Positions 18,688 through 27,512 are shown, numbered from the stretch's first letter. The stretch: 64,000 bases of DNA from Psychroflexus lacisalsi (GCF_020164495.1 NZ_JAIQYZ010000001.1:930001-994000); one strand, 5' to 3'. A program made the numbers and translations. The notes: generated from the letters alone by a model not told the origin.

Positions 18688-18766
18688 CTGATAATTAAAA
18701 ACTTAACTTGATAATTATTTTTAGTTATTTAATTTGCTATTTTCTTTTCTAATAGAGTTTAAGCCC

Positions 18767-18774
18767 TAAATTTG
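18767..18774 (+). promoter_or_regulatory. Candidate -7 element (TAAATTTG) for the SulP gene
   Basis: TAAATTTGCA matches the Bacteroidota -7 consensus. Predicted transcription from about 18780 gives a ~105-base leader before the ATG at 18886. The -33 region has only TTT at an acceptable distance. Confidence 0.5.
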
Positions 18775-18845
18775 CAAACTTTTTACAAATGCAAATTACC
18801 GTTAGTTTTTAGCAGAATATAGTATTCTTCTTTTCTCACTGTAAT

Positions 18846-18862
18846 TCTTAAATCACTTAAGA
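18846..18862. promoter_or_regulatory. Inverted repeat TCTTAA-N5-TTAAGA in the SulP leader
   Basis: A perfect 6-bp inverted repeat with a five-base spacer lies 24 bases before the transporter start, downstream of the candidate promoter. The form suits a regulator-binding site, but six AT-rich base pairs can also arise by chance. Confidence 0.3.
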
Positions 18863-18885
18863 TTATTAAATTCTAACAAATACCA

Positions 18886-20409
18886 ATGAAAAAGTTAATT
18901 AATTTATTCAATTTCAAACAAAAAGTAGATTACAAAATCGAAATTATGTCTGGACTTACAGTCGCTTTGGCATTGATCCCAGAATCGATCGCGTTTTCAT
19001 TTATTGCTGGATTATCTCCATTAACGGGTTTATATGCCTCTTTTGTGATGGCTTTGGTTACCTCCATCTTTGGCGGACGTCCTGGTATGATTTCTGGAGC
19101 TACAGGAGCAGTAGCAGTGGTTTTAGTCAGCCTTTCTCTAGACTATGGTGTAGAATATATTTTTGCAGCTGTGATTTTAGCTGGTATTTTACAAGCAGCA
19201 GCAGGATTACTTAAGTTGGGAAAATTGATGCGACTTGTGCCTCATCCAGTGATTTTTGGTTTCGTGAATGGTCTTGCCATCATTATATTCATGTCTCAGT
19301 TAGATCAATTTAAAGACGCTTCAGGTGCTTGGCTTACGGGGGCTAACTTATTTATTATTTCAGGACTGGTTATCTTAACCATGCTTATTATATGGCTGTT
19401 GCCTAAACTGACACGTGCAGTGCCTGCCTCTTTGGTAGCGATATTAGTAGTGTTTGCGATTGTTTATTTTGGTGATATCACTACGAGCACTGTTGGTGAT
19501 CTTGCCTCTATCAAAGGAGGTTTTCCTCCATTTCATATCCCTGACTTTCCTTTTACATTAGAAGCCTTTTTAGTTATACTGCCTTATTCTGCTATCATCG
19601 CTGGTGTTGGGTTGATAGAGAGTTTATTGACACTAAATATAGTAGATGAGATTACTGAAACCAGAGGTAGTGGTAACCGTGAGGCTATAGCTCAAGGAAG
19701 CGCTAATATTTTATCTGGTTTTTTCTCTGGTATGGGAGGTTGCGCCATGTTGGGGCAAAGTTTAATTAATATTTCTAACGGAGCTAGAGCACGATTATCG
19801 GGAATTATTGCAGCTGTGGCTCTACTTGCTTTTATCATGTTTGGATCTAGTATCATTGAGCAACTCCCTATGGCTGCCCTTACTGGACTGATGATTATGG
19901 TTGCTATTGGTACTTTTGAATGGGCGAGTTTAAAAACTTTAAAGCGTATGCCAAAATCTGATATTTTGGTGATGGTCTTGGTTACTCTTGTAACAATTAT
20001 ACTTCACAACTTGGCTTTGGCGGTTCTTGTTGGAGTGATTATCGCCGCTTTGGTGTTTGCTTGGGATAATGCGATACGCATTAGAGCTCGTAAGCGCATT
20101 GATGAGCAGGGGGTGAAGCATTATGAAATTTACGGTCCTTTATTTTTTGGATCGACCAGTGTGTTTACAGATAAGTTTGATGTTCTCAATGACCCAGAAG
20201 AAGTCATTATTGATTTTAAAGAAAGCCGAGTAGTGGACATGTCGGCTATAGAGGCATTAAACAAACTGACTGAACGTTACCTAAAAATTGGTAAAACTAT
20301 TCACCTAAAGCATTTGTCTCCAGACTCCAGGCGATTGTTGAAAAATGCTGAAGAGATCATTGATGTGAATATCATAGAGGACCCCAATTATAAAGTAGTG
20401 ACCGATTAG
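18886..20409 (+). CDS. SulP (SLC26) family inorganic anion transporter
   Basis: 507 residues. The transport domain has about 12-14 membrane segments, starting with the MSGLTVALALIPESIAFSFIAGLSPLTGLYASF signature near residues 22-55, and includes GRPGMISGATGAVAVVL. A cytoplasmic STAS domain occupies the last ~110 residues (VIIDFKESRVVDMSAIEALNKL). Family substrates include sulfate, bicarbonate and other anions; none can be assigned. No sulfate-assimilation or carbonic anhydrase gene is adjacent. It follows oxyR on the same strand but after a 198-base gap with its own candidate promoter. Confidence 0.9.
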   Translation: MKKLINLFNFKQKVDYKIEIMSGLTVALALIPESIAFSFIAGLSPLTGLYASFVMALVTSIFGGRPGMISGATGAVAVVLVSLSLDYGVEYIFAAVILAGILQAAAGLLKLGKLMRLVPHPVIFGFVNGLAIIIFMSQLDQFKDASGAWLTGANLFIISGLVILTMLIIWLLPKLTRAVPASLVAILVVFAIVYFGDITTSTVGDLASIKGGFPPFHIPDFPFTLEAFLVILPYSAIIAGVGLIESLLTLNIVDEITETRGSGNREAIAQGSANILSGFFSGMGGCAMLGQSLINISNGARARLSGIIAAVALLAFIMFGSSIIEQLPMAALTGLMIMVAIGTFEWASLKTLKRMPKSDILVMVLVTLVTIILHNLALAVLVGVIIAALVFAWDNAIRIRARKRIDEQGVKHYEIYGPLFFGSTSVFTDKFDVLNDPEEVIIDFKESRVVDMSAIEALNKLTERYLKIGKTIHLKHLSPDSRRLLKNAEEIIDVNIIEDPNYKVVTD

Positions 20410-20478
20410 TAAATTATAAATAAAATCTTACTCCGTAAATTAATACTAGGGCGAGTTGAACCTTGAAAGGATTACTAA

Positions 20479-20522
20479 AAACAATTGGATTCATAATAGT
20501 TAAATTATGAATCCAATTGTTT
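20479..20522. terminator. Long perfect hairpin between converging SulP and 3D-lipoprotein genes
   Basis: Arms 20479-20497 and 20504-20522 are perfectly complementary over 19 bp with a six-base loop. The arms end in A/T runs, so the structure can act as a terminator for both converging genes. The stem is unusually long for a terminator. Confidence 0.75.
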
Positions 20523-20535
20523 ATAGTTATGGTGC

Positions 20536-20973
20536 TTATTTAGACATTTCCTCTTCTTTAGGGTTTTCTTGATAATATTGAATTTTAACTTTTTTCTTGC
20601 CCCATTCGAGAGCGGCTTCTTCATCAAGTCCCATGTAGACGTCTATTTTCTTCTCCCAGCGTTTATTCATTTTGTCTTTTACAATGTAGGTACCTTCCAA
20701 TCCTTCTATTTGTACCTCATCATTATGACTGAGTCCCATTTTAATAAGATCCCTAGATATAGCTATAGCTTTTTCTCCTGGAACTAAAGTGTCCCCCCAA
20801 GCTGCAAGTCCAATATTTCCTTTTTTGGTCTGACTTTCCACAGAATTGTAGGCGGTCGCAGTAACTTCCATAGTCACAAGAGTTTTATTTTCTTTATCAT
20901 TTTTACATCCTGAAAAGATAGAGGCTAATGCTAGAGTGGCAGTGAGTCCTAAAGTTTTGTAGTTATACTTCAT
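20536..20973 (-). CDS. 3D-domain lipoprotein
   Basis: 145 residues. The N-terminal signal ends in the lipobox SIFSGC (Cys at residue 22), so it is a lipoprotein. The mature part is a 3D (Asp-Asp-Asp) domain as in MltA/RpfB-type double-psi beta-barrels: VTATAYN near 36-42, then AISRDLIKMGL, GTYIVKDKMNKRWEKKIDVYMG and WGKKKVKIQYY. In other proteins this domain sits in lytic transglycosylases, but the free-standing form has unknown activity. It stands alone on the minus strand between two plus-strand transport genes. Confidence 0.82.
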   Translation of the reverse strand: MKYNYKTLGLTATLALASIFSGCKNDKENKTLVTMEVTATAYNSVESQTKKGNIGLAAWGDTLVPGEKAIAISRDLIKMGLSHNDEVQIEGLEGTYIVKDKMNKRWEKKIDVYMGLDEEAALEWGKKKVKIQYYQENPKEEEMSK

Positions 20974-21164
20974 AAAATTTTTTTCTTATAATACACAAAA
21001 TATTTTATAAACATAGTTAAAGCGATCATAAGCTATAGCTAGAAAATTTGTCTGCTTTTGTTGGGTTAGCTTATAAATACTCTTTGGTTAACTTAAGGTA
21101 CTATGAAGGCAAAATTGGTTTTGGCCTATAATTTTAGTAATATCGAACTTAAAATTTATAGACT

Positions 21165-22238
21165 ATGAAATTTATTTTAAGTGTATTGATCATTGCTTTT
21201 TTATGCCCTGTTTCTAATGGTTTAGCCCAACAAGACACGTTGACCAATAAAGCTAAAGAACTAAAAATTGGAGTTTTTGTGACTCCACCGTTTGTAATGG
21301 AGAACAATGGGAAATTCTCAGGACTAAGTATTTCATCATGGGAATTGGTTAATAAGGACTTACAACAATCTTACGAGTATATCCAGTATGGGTCTTTAAA
21401 AAATCTGTTGGAAGCAATAGAAAAAAAGGAGATCGATTTTAGTATAAACCCTGTGACGGTCACCAATAGTAGGATGGAACGTTTGGCATTTTCTCAGCCT
21501 TATTTTATATCTAAAACAGCAGTTGCCAAACGCAAGCAAAGTCAGACTTGGATATTTATTAAAAACTTATGGAGCTGGAAATTTATTTCTGCAGTGCTGA
21601 TATTAATAAGTGTTATCTTCATTTTTGGAGTTTTGGTCTGGTTATTCGAGCGGCATAAAAATAAAGAAGAATTCGGAGGGAAAGGTCTAAGTGGAATCCA
21701 AGAAGGCTTTTGGTGGAGTGCTGTGACTATGACTACGGTTGGTTATGGAGATAAATCACCTAAAACCACGGGTGGTAGACTAGTAGGTCTAGTCTGGATG
21801 TTTGCGGCTATTATAATGATTTCAAGTTTAACTGCTGGTATTGCTTCAGCCTTAACTATTCAAAACATCAATAATAGTATAAGTAGCGTAGAAGATCTAG
21901 ACAGGTTTGAAACGACTACGGTTGCAAATTCCAGCGCAGCAGAACTGCTGGATTTATACCGTATCGATACTGAAACGGTATTTGACGAAAAAGAAGGGGT
22001 GCAAAACTTACTGGACGAAAAGACCACACTCTTTGTATACGATGAACCCATTATCAGTTATGAAATCCAACGCAGATCGCTCGAAGATGACATTGAAATC
22101 CTTCCACAAGGTCTAAAAAAAGACTACTACAGCTATACTTTTTCTAAAGGCTCTGATTTACTATCCCAAATTGACCCTGTTCTTGTGAGTACTTTGAAAA
22201 CTATGGAATGGAGTAAGCTATTGGAGAAATATCAATAA
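21165..22238 (+). CDS. GluR0-like ligand-gated potassium channel (prokaryotic ionotropic glutamate receptor type)
   Basis: 357 residues in the full prokaryotic iGluR order. A signal peptide (1-22) is followed by the S1 lobe of a type-3 solute-binding domain (~30-123), TM1 (~140-161), a pore helix and filter TMTTVGYGD (188-196), TM2 (~207-229) and the S2 lobe (~232-357). The filter is that of potassium channels, as in GluR0. In S1, residues 96-113 contain P96, T98 and R103 followed by FSQPY, matching the spacing of the ligand-binding Pro, Thr and Arg of animal AMPA receptors. S2 has NSS (255-257) and YDEP (292-295) where ligand contacts are expected. It should be an inner-membrane channel opened by a periplasmic amino acid. 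It is monocistronic, ends in a strong terminator, and its physiological role is unknown. Confidence 0.87.
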   Translation: MKFILSVLIIAFLCPVSNGLAQQDTLTNKAKELKIGVFVTPPFVMENNGKFSGLSISSWELVNKDLQQSYEYIQYGSLKNLLEAIEKKEIDFSINPVTVTNSRMERLAFSQPYFISKTAVAKRKQSQTWIFIKNLWSWKFISAVLILISVIFIFGVLVWLFERHKNKEEFGGKGLSGIQEGFWWSAVTMTTVGYGDKSPKTTGGRLVGLVWMFAAIIMISSLTAGIASALTIQNINNSISSVEDLDRFETTTVANSSAAELLDLYRIDTETVFDEKEGVQNLLDEKTTLFVYDEPIISYEIQRRSLEDDIEILPQGLKKDYYSYTFSKGSDLLSQIDPVLVSTLKTMEWSKLLEKYQ

Positions 22239-22333
22239 ACAATATTAAAATCTTATACATACAATTTAAAGTTATCTATATGTTATGATTATTTTTTAGC
22301 ACCAACAGCAACTGATATTTTTCTACAATAAAT

Positions 22334-22361
22334 AAAAAAACCGTCAGTTATGACGGTTTTT
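22334..22361 (+). terminator. Rho-independent terminator after the GluR0-like gene
   Basis: Stem arms AAAAACCGTCA (22336-22346) and TGACGGTTTTT (22351-22361) enclose a GTTA loop, giving a GC core plus a T-run on the plus strand. It lies ~100 bases after the channel gene and may also serve the converging AraC-type gene. Confidence 0.85.
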
Positions 22362-22468
22362 AATGAAAAAAGATAGAGGCCTTCAATTTTAAAGCCAATA
22401 GGATGATCTGTTTTTCAATACGTTATCTAAGGTTCCAATCACATTTTTTTAGAATTCAAGTATCCTGT

Positions 22469-23341
22469 TTAAAGCTTACTGTACTCTCTCTGTAAGGCTT
22501 GTGATAACAGAGGGTTGAAATCATTTTTATAACTATTGATACTTTGCCCTAGAAATTTTTTAAAATCTTTTTCAAAATGAGAATGGTCGTAATAATTATA
22601 CTTTTTAATTAATTCTTCCATGCTGTTATAATTCTGTTTTTCCAGTTCCCGTATAATAAAATTGAACCTGATCAAACAAATAAAATTATGTGGTGAAGAG
22701 CCTACTTCAATATTGAACATGCGATCTATGCTACGCTCTCCAAAAGGGAATTTCTCACTGAGCGTAGATACTGGAAGTAAGCCTTTTTGACTGTAGATAT
22801 AATTAACAATCATAGTTGAATCCAAATTCAAGTTCCTGGTGCTGTAAAACTTATTGAGATGTTTATCTAATGTCTGTGTAATAGTTTCTATAGTTTGACT
22901 TTCGTATATTTCATAATAAAGTTGATCTAAGATTGTAGCATCTACATAGTCATACAAATCAATCAACTTATTTCTATATTTCTTAGCAACGAGGTTGGTA
23001 ATATTATGAAAACTATGATTGGGTAACTCAACTGAAATCCAGGTACAGTTTTTATAAGCTTTAACGTTAAAAAAATCACCAATACCTTTTACAAAAACTT
23101 TTGGGATTTCAATTGAATTATTTTGGTAATCATAAGCCTCAAGATCTCCAAAACGAAACATAATGTAACTATAGCCATAGTCATTAATACATTGTAATGG
23201 CATATCGGCTACATAATCAATTCTAATTATATCTTTAAAAAATGAATGTTTGAAATTAACATCATTAATAAATTTCATTATGTCAAATTTGCCTGCTAAA
23301 ATACTTCTTAAAGAATTGTTCAAGTTGTAAAATTCCGACAA
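22469..23341 (-). CDS. AraC family transcriptional regulator
   Basis: 290 residues. The first ~170 form an effector or sensor domain of the kind seen in Bacteroidota AraC proteins (MPLQCINDYGYSYIMFRFGD near 47-66). The last ~100 are the two helix-turn-helix AraC DNA-binding domain: LPVSTLSEKFPFGERSIDRMFNIEVGSSPHNFI, then YYDHSHFEKDFKKFLGQSINSYK. The second half shows the canonical D-x-S-HF-x-x-x-F-K-x-x-x-G pattern. It stands alone, converging on the channel gene, and its targets are unknown. An internal ATG at residue 22 is an alternative start. Confidence 0.85.
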   Translation of the reverse strand: MSEFYNLNNSLRSILAGKFDIMKFINDVNFKHSFFKDIIRIDYVADMPLQCINDYGYSYIMFRFGDLEAYDYQNNSIEIPKVFVKGIGDFFNVKAYKNCTWISVELPNHSFHNITNLVAKKYRNKLIDLYDYVDATILDQLYYEIYESQTIETITQTLDKHLNKFYSTRNLNLDSTMIVNYIYSQKGLLPVSTLSEKFPFGERSIDRMFNIEVGSSPHNFICLIRFNFIIRELEKQNYNSMEELIKKYNYYDHSHFEKDFKKFLGQSINSYKNDFNPLLSQALQREYSKL

Positions 23342-23390
23342 ATACTAACGGTATGGCTATGTTGTCCAGTGCTAGTACAAAAAAAAAGAA

Positions 23391-23432
23391 GAAAAATAAA
23401 AAATCCCTAAATGAAATTTCACCTAGGGATTT
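23391..23432 (-). terminator. Terminator of rho
   Basis: Arms 23401-23409 and 23424-23432 (AAATCCCTA / TAGGGATTT) form a 9-bp stem. The 14-base loop itself contains a GAAATTTC palindrome. On the minus strand the stem is followed by a T-rich run (complement of 23391-23400), which fits termination of rho. Confidence 0.8.
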
Positions 23433-23454
23433 ATGTTTTGTATTGCGAGACTTA

Positions 23455-25290
23455 TTATCCGTTCATCGACATTAAGAATTCTTCATTGGACTTAGTATCT
23501 TTTATTCTTTGATTTAAGAATTCAATAGCTTCTACAGGATTCATATCTGCTAGGTATTTCCTCATGATCCACATCTTTTGGATCTGATCATCACCAAGTA
23601 ATAAATCATCTCTTCGTGTGCTTGATGAAGTGAGATCAATCGCTGGGAAAATTCGTCTGTTGGCAATTTTTCTATCCAGTTGTAATTCCATATTACCTGT
23701 TCCTTTGAATTCTTCAAAGATAACTTCGTCCATCTTAGAGCCTGTATCAGTTAGTGCTGTAGCTATAATGGATAATGAGCCTCCATTTTCAATATTTCGT
23801 GCAGCACCAAAGAATCGTTTCGGTTTATGTAATGCATTTGCATCAACACCACCACTCAATACTTTACCACTAGAAGGTTGAACTGTGTTGTAAGCTCTAG
23901 CCAGACGTGTAATAGAATCGAGTAAGATAACTACATCATGTCCGCACTCTACAAGACGCTTTGCTTTTTCAATGACAAGATTGGCAACTCTTACGTGTTC
24001 ATGTGCTTCTTTATCAAAAGTAGACGCAACTACTTCGCCTCTTACATTCCGTTGCATGTCGGTGACTTCCTCCGGACGCTCATCAATCAATAAAACAATT
24101 TGATAGACTTCAGGATGATTTGCAGCAATAGCATTGGCAATATCCTTCAATAACATGGTTTTACCAGTTTTCGGCTGAGAAACAATCATGCCTCTTTGGC
24201 CTTTACCTATCGGCGAAAACAAATCAATAATACGTGTAGAAAGTGTGCTTTGCTTTTCAGCCAATCTGAACTTCTCCTGAGGGAAGAGCGGAGTCAAATG
24301 TTCAAATGAAACACGATCTCTTACAATCTTTGGATCTAGCCCATTTATTTTTTTAATCTTAATTAATGGGAAATATTTTTCACCTTCTTTCGGTGGTCTT
24401 ACCTCTCCAAGAACTGTATCGCCTGTCTTTAAACCAAAAAGTCTAATCTGAGATTGAGACAAATAAATATCATCCGGTGATGATAAATAATTATAGTCAG
24501 AAGACCTTAGGAATCCATATCCATCTTGCATCAAGTCAAGAACTCCTTCACTCTCTATGATAGAATCAAATTCGAAATCTGGATCTTTGTATTTATTTCT
24601 GCTATCCCTATTTCCATTTTTGTCACTCGACTTATTGTCATTCCTGGATTTAGGATTCTGGTGTTTTGGGTTTTGAGGTTTTGCAGAAGGAGAATTCTTT
24701 TGTGAATTGTCCTTGTTTTGGTGGTTGTGTTGAGGAATCTTTTTCTCCTTTGCTTCCTTATTTTGTGCTGCAGGCTTCTTTTCTTGGTTTGGATTAGAAG
24801 ATTGAGCAGGTTTTGGATTCTGAGTGGGCTTCGAGGCTTGATTTGGCTTTGAAGGCGATTTCTCAGTTGGATTTGTTTTATTTTGATTTTTCTCTTCAGG
24901 CTTAGATTTATTCTCTGCCTGCTTAGGTGTATCACTTTTATCAAAAGGATTCTTAGGGGCTTTTTTAGGCTCACCTTTTTGAACTCTTTTTCTTGGTTTT
25001 TTTGAAGTTTGACTTTCTTTATCAGTAGTCTTTTCTTCGATAGGTTGACTTTTTTCTTCTTTAGGAGAAGATTCTTTTTCTTTAGGTTTTGCTTCCGTGC
25101 CAGAAGACTTTTCTTCTTTTTCCTTACTAAGAATCTCTTTCATCTTTTCTGGGTTGGCAGCTTGATAATCCAAAATCTGGTAGATTAGGTCTAACTTTTT
25201 AAGACTCCTAAATTTTGGAACTTTCAATTCTTTAGCAATTTCTTGTAAGTCTGCAAGTTTTCTAGACTTTAGTTCAATAATTTCTAACAT
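23455..25290 (-). CDS. rho: Transcription termination factor Rho with long low-complexity insertion
   Basis: 611 residues against ~420 in E. coli. Residues 1-55 are the Rho N-terminal helical domain ([19 protein letters not shown]). Residues ~58-235 are a disordered, Lys/Pro/Ser/Asn/Gln/Glu-rich insertion. The RNA-binding cold-shock-like domain follows ([19 protein letters not shown]), then the hexameric ATPase with P-loop [26 protein letters not shown], and the Q- and R-loop region. Rho ends untranslated or antisense transcripts. Such insertions are known in Bacteroidota Rho and may promote RNA binding or condensation; that is inference. It has its own terminator. Confidence 0.95.
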   Translation of the reverse strand: MLEIIELKSRKLADLQEIAKELKVPKFRSLKKLDLIYQILDYQAANPEKMKEILSKEKEEKSSGTEAKPKEKESSPKEEKSQPIEEKTTDKESQTSKKPRKRVQKGEPKKAPKNPFDKSDTPKQAENKSKPEEKNQNKTNPTEKSPSKPNQASKPTQNPKPAQSSNPNQEKKPAAQNKEAKEKKIPQHNHQNKDNSQKNSPSAKPQNPKHQNPKSRNDNKSSDKNGNRDSRNKYKDPDFEFDSIIESEGVLDLMQDGYGFLRSSDYNYLSSPDDIYLSQSQIRLFGLKTGDTVLGEVRPPKEGEKYFPLIKIKKINGLDPKIVRDRVSFEHLTPLFPQEKFRLAEKQSTLSTRIIDLFSPIGKGQRGMIVSQPKTGKTMLLKDIANAIAANHPEVYQIVLLIDERPEEVTDMQRNVRGEVVASTFDKEAHEHVRVANLVIEKAKRLVECGHDVVILLDSITRLARAYNTVQPSSGKVLSGGVDANALHKPKRFFGAARNIENGGSLSIIATALTDTGSKMDEVIFEEFKGTGNMELQLDRKIANRRIFPAIDLTSSSTRRDDLLLGDDQIQKMWIMRKYLADMNPVEAIEFLNQRIKDTKSNEEFLMSMNG

Positions 25291-25434
25291 TGATCTTTTT
25301 TGAAATTAAATAGTTTCGAGGGAGATTCGAATTTAAATTGATGATTTGTAACCGCTTAGGAAAGCAGTAGTCTTGTGACTCTGCAATTATACAACTTTAT
25401 TTTATTTATAAATATTAATTCTCAAATATTCTAT

Positions 25435-25442
25435 TATTTTTG
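25435..25442 (+). promoter_or_regulatory. Candidate -7 element (TATTTTTG) for the DUF4293 gene
   Basis: TATTTTTG lies 18 bases before the ATG at 25461, predicting a leader of about 13 bases. No clear TTG is present at the -33 distance. Confidence 0.45.
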
Positions 25443-25460
25443 CTATTCAATATTTAACAA

Positions 25461-25871
25461 ATGATACAAAGAATTCAAAGCTTATATTTGGTTATTGCAA
25501 TTTTGCTTAATGGAGTGCTTAGTTTCTATTTGCCACTTTGGATAACTTCAGATAATATAGAAATTTTCATTATTTCTCAGCCTATAGCTATATCTTTGTT
25601 TTTGTTATCAGTTCTTATTTCGATTATAACTTTATTTTCATTCAAAAGAAGGAAACGTCAATTTGTCTTAGGACGAATTAATATCATATTGAACTTTGTT
25701 TTAGTAGGTGTTTTCGCATATTGGACGCTAAGTTTACCTGGAGAGATGGATATCTCGGAGAAGGGTATTGGGATGCTTCTTCCAATAATTTCTATCGTTT
25801 TTATTGCTCTGGCCAACAAGGCTATCAAGAAGGACGAAGATCTTGTAAAATCTGTGGATCGATTGCGATAA
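25461..25871 (+). CDS. DUF4293 family membrane protein
   Basis: 136 residues with four hydrophobic segments. The N-terminus MIQRIQSLYLVIAILLNG is the signature of DUF4293, a family confined to Bacteroidota. The C-terminus (LVKSVDRLR) is charged and cytoplasmic. Function is unknown. It is divergent from rho, an arrangement I believe is common in Flavobacteriaceae, and it ends in its own terminator. Confidence 0.85.
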   Translation: MIQRIQSLYLVIAILLNGVLSFYLPLWITSDNIEIFIISQPIAISLFLLSVLISIITLFSFKRRKRQFVLGRINIILNFVLVGVFAYWTLSLPGEMDISEKGIGMLLPIISIVFIALANKAIKKDEDLVKSVDRLR

Positions 25872-25900
25872 ACCTGAAATCTTAGTAATGTTAGTGCATG

Positions 25901-25930
25901 AAAACCCCGAGCAGCCACTCGGGGTTTTTT
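25901..25930 (+). terminator. Rho-independent terminator after the DUF4293 gene
   Basis: AAAACCCCGAG (25901-25911), loop CAGCCA, CTCGGGGTTTT (25918-25928), then further T residues. It is a strong GC stem 30 bases after the stop. Confidence 0.9.
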
Positions 25931-26014
25931 GCTTTTATAATGGTAATATGATGATGTTCTTTTATTCTGATTCTGCCACCGTTAGATATTATGCTCATAG
26001 TAAATAAGCTTACA

Positions 26015-26072
26015 ACTTATAAGTCAGTTTAAAATATAGAATTTCTAGGTGGAGATAGAGTGAAATTCTATA
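26015..26072. repeat. Palindrome and 11-bp inverted repeat in a convergent intergenic region
   Basis: ACTTATAAGT at 26015-26024 is a perfect palindrome. At 26035-26045 and 26062-26072 there is an 11-bp perfect inverted repeat (TATAGAATTTC / GAAATTCTATA) with a 16-base spacer. The surrounding ~210 bases (25931-26142) hold no convincing ORF, tRNA or promoter. The minus-strand phosphodiesterase gene ends 70 bases further on, so the repeat may be part of its 3' untranslated region. Confidence 0.4.
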
Positions 26073-26142
26073 ATTTATTAAAGCGATTGTCTATCTGAAA
26101 CTTTTTAGAAATCATTTATTTCATATCTTAAATCTGAAATAC

Positions 26143-26658
26143 CTAAGAAGTTGCCGACTTCCCTCTGTTTCCAAAATCTATGACTTCTAAGTCTTTAATT
26201 TTTCCATCATCCAAAATAAACTTCAGCATTGTCCTTTTTACATGAAATCCATGGATGCCTATAGCCCCAGGATTCATGTGTAATAATCCAAGTTTTTTGT
26301 CATTCATTACTTTCAGAATGTGTGAGTGACCACTTATGAATAATTTAGGTGGGTTTTCTTTGATTTTATCCTTCACATCTCTGCTATACCGGTTTGGATA
26401 ACCACCAATATGAGTCATCCAAACGTCAACACCTTCCAGTGTGAAACGTTGGTTTAAAGGAAATTCACTTCTCAATTCATGTCCGTCTATATTACCATAA
26501 ACTGCTCTCAATGGCTTTATCTCTGCTAAAGCGTCACATACTTTATGATCACCAATATCTCCTGCATGCCATATTTCATCAGCTTTTGATGCCCATTTCA
26601 ATATCTTTTCGTCTATATAGCCGTGGGTGTCGCTCAGTAGTAAAATCGATTTAGCCAT
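26143..26658 (-). CDS. YfcE/MJ0936-type metallophosphoesterase
   Basis: 171 residues, the normal size of this small calcineurin-like family. All metal-site motifs are visible: SDTHG (residues 8-12), HAGDIGD (31-37), YGNIDG (54-59), SGHSH (109-113) and MNPGAIG near 127-133. Relatives hydrolyse phosphodiesters such as bis-p-nitrophenyl phosphate in vitro; the natural substrate is unknown. It is divergent from truA across an 86-base gap. Confidence 0.9.
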   Translation of the reverse strand: MAKSILLLSDTHGYIDEKILKWASKADEIWHAGDIGDHKVCDALAEIKPLRAVYGNIDGHELRSEFPLNQRFTLEGVDVWMTHIGGYPNRYSRDVKDKIKENPPKLFISGHSHILKVMNDKKLGLLHMNPGAIGIHGFHVKRTMLKFILDDGKIKDLEVIDFGNRGKSATS

Positions 26659-26715
26659 TCTTTTTTTTCAAGGCAATATAAATAAAGCTTTACATTATGG
26701 TCTGTTCTCTATTGT

Positions 26716-26723
26716 TATCTTTG
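26716..26723 (+). promoter_or_regulatory. truA promoter -7 element (TATCTTTG)
   Basis: TATCTTTGCA matches the consensus, with a TTA about 17 bases upstream as a weak -33 element. The predicted start near 26729 lies downstream of the ATG at 26697, ruling that codon out as the translation start of truA. Confidence 0.65.
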
Positions 26724-26744
26724 CAATTCAAAAATTATCTGGGG

Positions 26745-27512
26745 GTGAGATACATGATTCAACTTTCTTATTTAGGCACTAATTATCACGGATGGCAAAA
26801 ACAACTGGATAAAATAAGTGTACAATCCCAAGTAAATCATGCCTTAAATACTGCCCTTCAGGAAACCATTGATGTAGTAGGAGCAGGCAGGACAGATACA
26901 GGTGTTCATGCCTCCGGATATATCGCCCATTTTGATAGTGAACAACACATTATCGATTATGAAAAGCTCATTTTTAAATTGAATAGCATTTTACCTCCAG
27001 ACATAGCTGTTCATGCTTTCAGTAAAGTTGATGCAGATTTTCACGCTCGTTTTGACGCCATATCCAGAACTTATGAATATTCAATTGTTCAATATAAAGA
27101 TCCTTTTTCATTGGGTAAAAGTTATTTTGTAAAAAACGAGCTTGATATAAATGCGATGCAAAAGGCTTCCAACCTCTTATTTAATCATAAAAATTTCAAA
27201 TCTTTTTCCAAAGTTAAAACTGATGTTTATACATTTGACTGCGAAATAAAAAAAGCAGATTGGCATCTAAATGGACATCACCTCCTTTTTGAAATTTCTG
27301 CCAATCGATTTTTAAGGAATATGGTCAGAGCTATTGTTGGGACTTTAGTTGAAGTAGGATTGCACAAAATATCTGTAGAAGAATTCAACCAAATTATACT
27401 AGCTCAAGACAGATCTAGAGCTGGAAAATCTGTCCCAGCTCATGCTTTAGTTTTGAAAAATATAGAATACCCTCAAGGATATTCTGATAAGTTAACAAAT
27501 GGAAAAGAATAG
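26745..27512 (+). CDS. truA: tRNA pseudouridine(38-40) synthase
   Basis: 255 residues from the GTG at 26745 (VRYMIQLSYLGTNYHGWQ), which aligns with the usual N-terminus of TruA and follows a GGGGG run. The upstream ATG at 26697 would precede the promoter. The ATG at 26754 is a further option. The catalytic Asp lies in VGAGRTDTGVHA near residues 44-55, and AISRTYEYSIVQ and SANRFLRNMVRAIVGTLVEVG are family motifs. It modifies uridines 38-40 of the tRNA anticodon arm. Its end overlaps the ABC exporter start by 14 bases. Confidence 0.92.
   Translation: MRYMIQLSYLGTNYHGWQKQLDKISVQSQVNHALNTALQETIDVVGAGRTDTGVHASGYIAHFDSEQHIIDYEKLIFKLNSILPPDIAVHAFSKVDADFHARFDAISRTYEYSIVQYKDPFSLGKSYFVKNELDINAMQKASNLLFNHKNFKSFSKVKTDVYTFDCEIKKADWHLNGHHLLFEISANRFLRNMVRAIVGTLVEVGLHKISVEEFNQIILAQDRSRAGKSVPAHALVLKNIEYPQGYSDKLTNGKE

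Noticed and set aside
24555-24974. 139-codon minus-strand frame inside rho
   Set aside because: It is an out-of-frame reading of the low-complexity insertion, rich in Arg/Lys/Leu. It has no family match and arises from the A-rich repeated codons.
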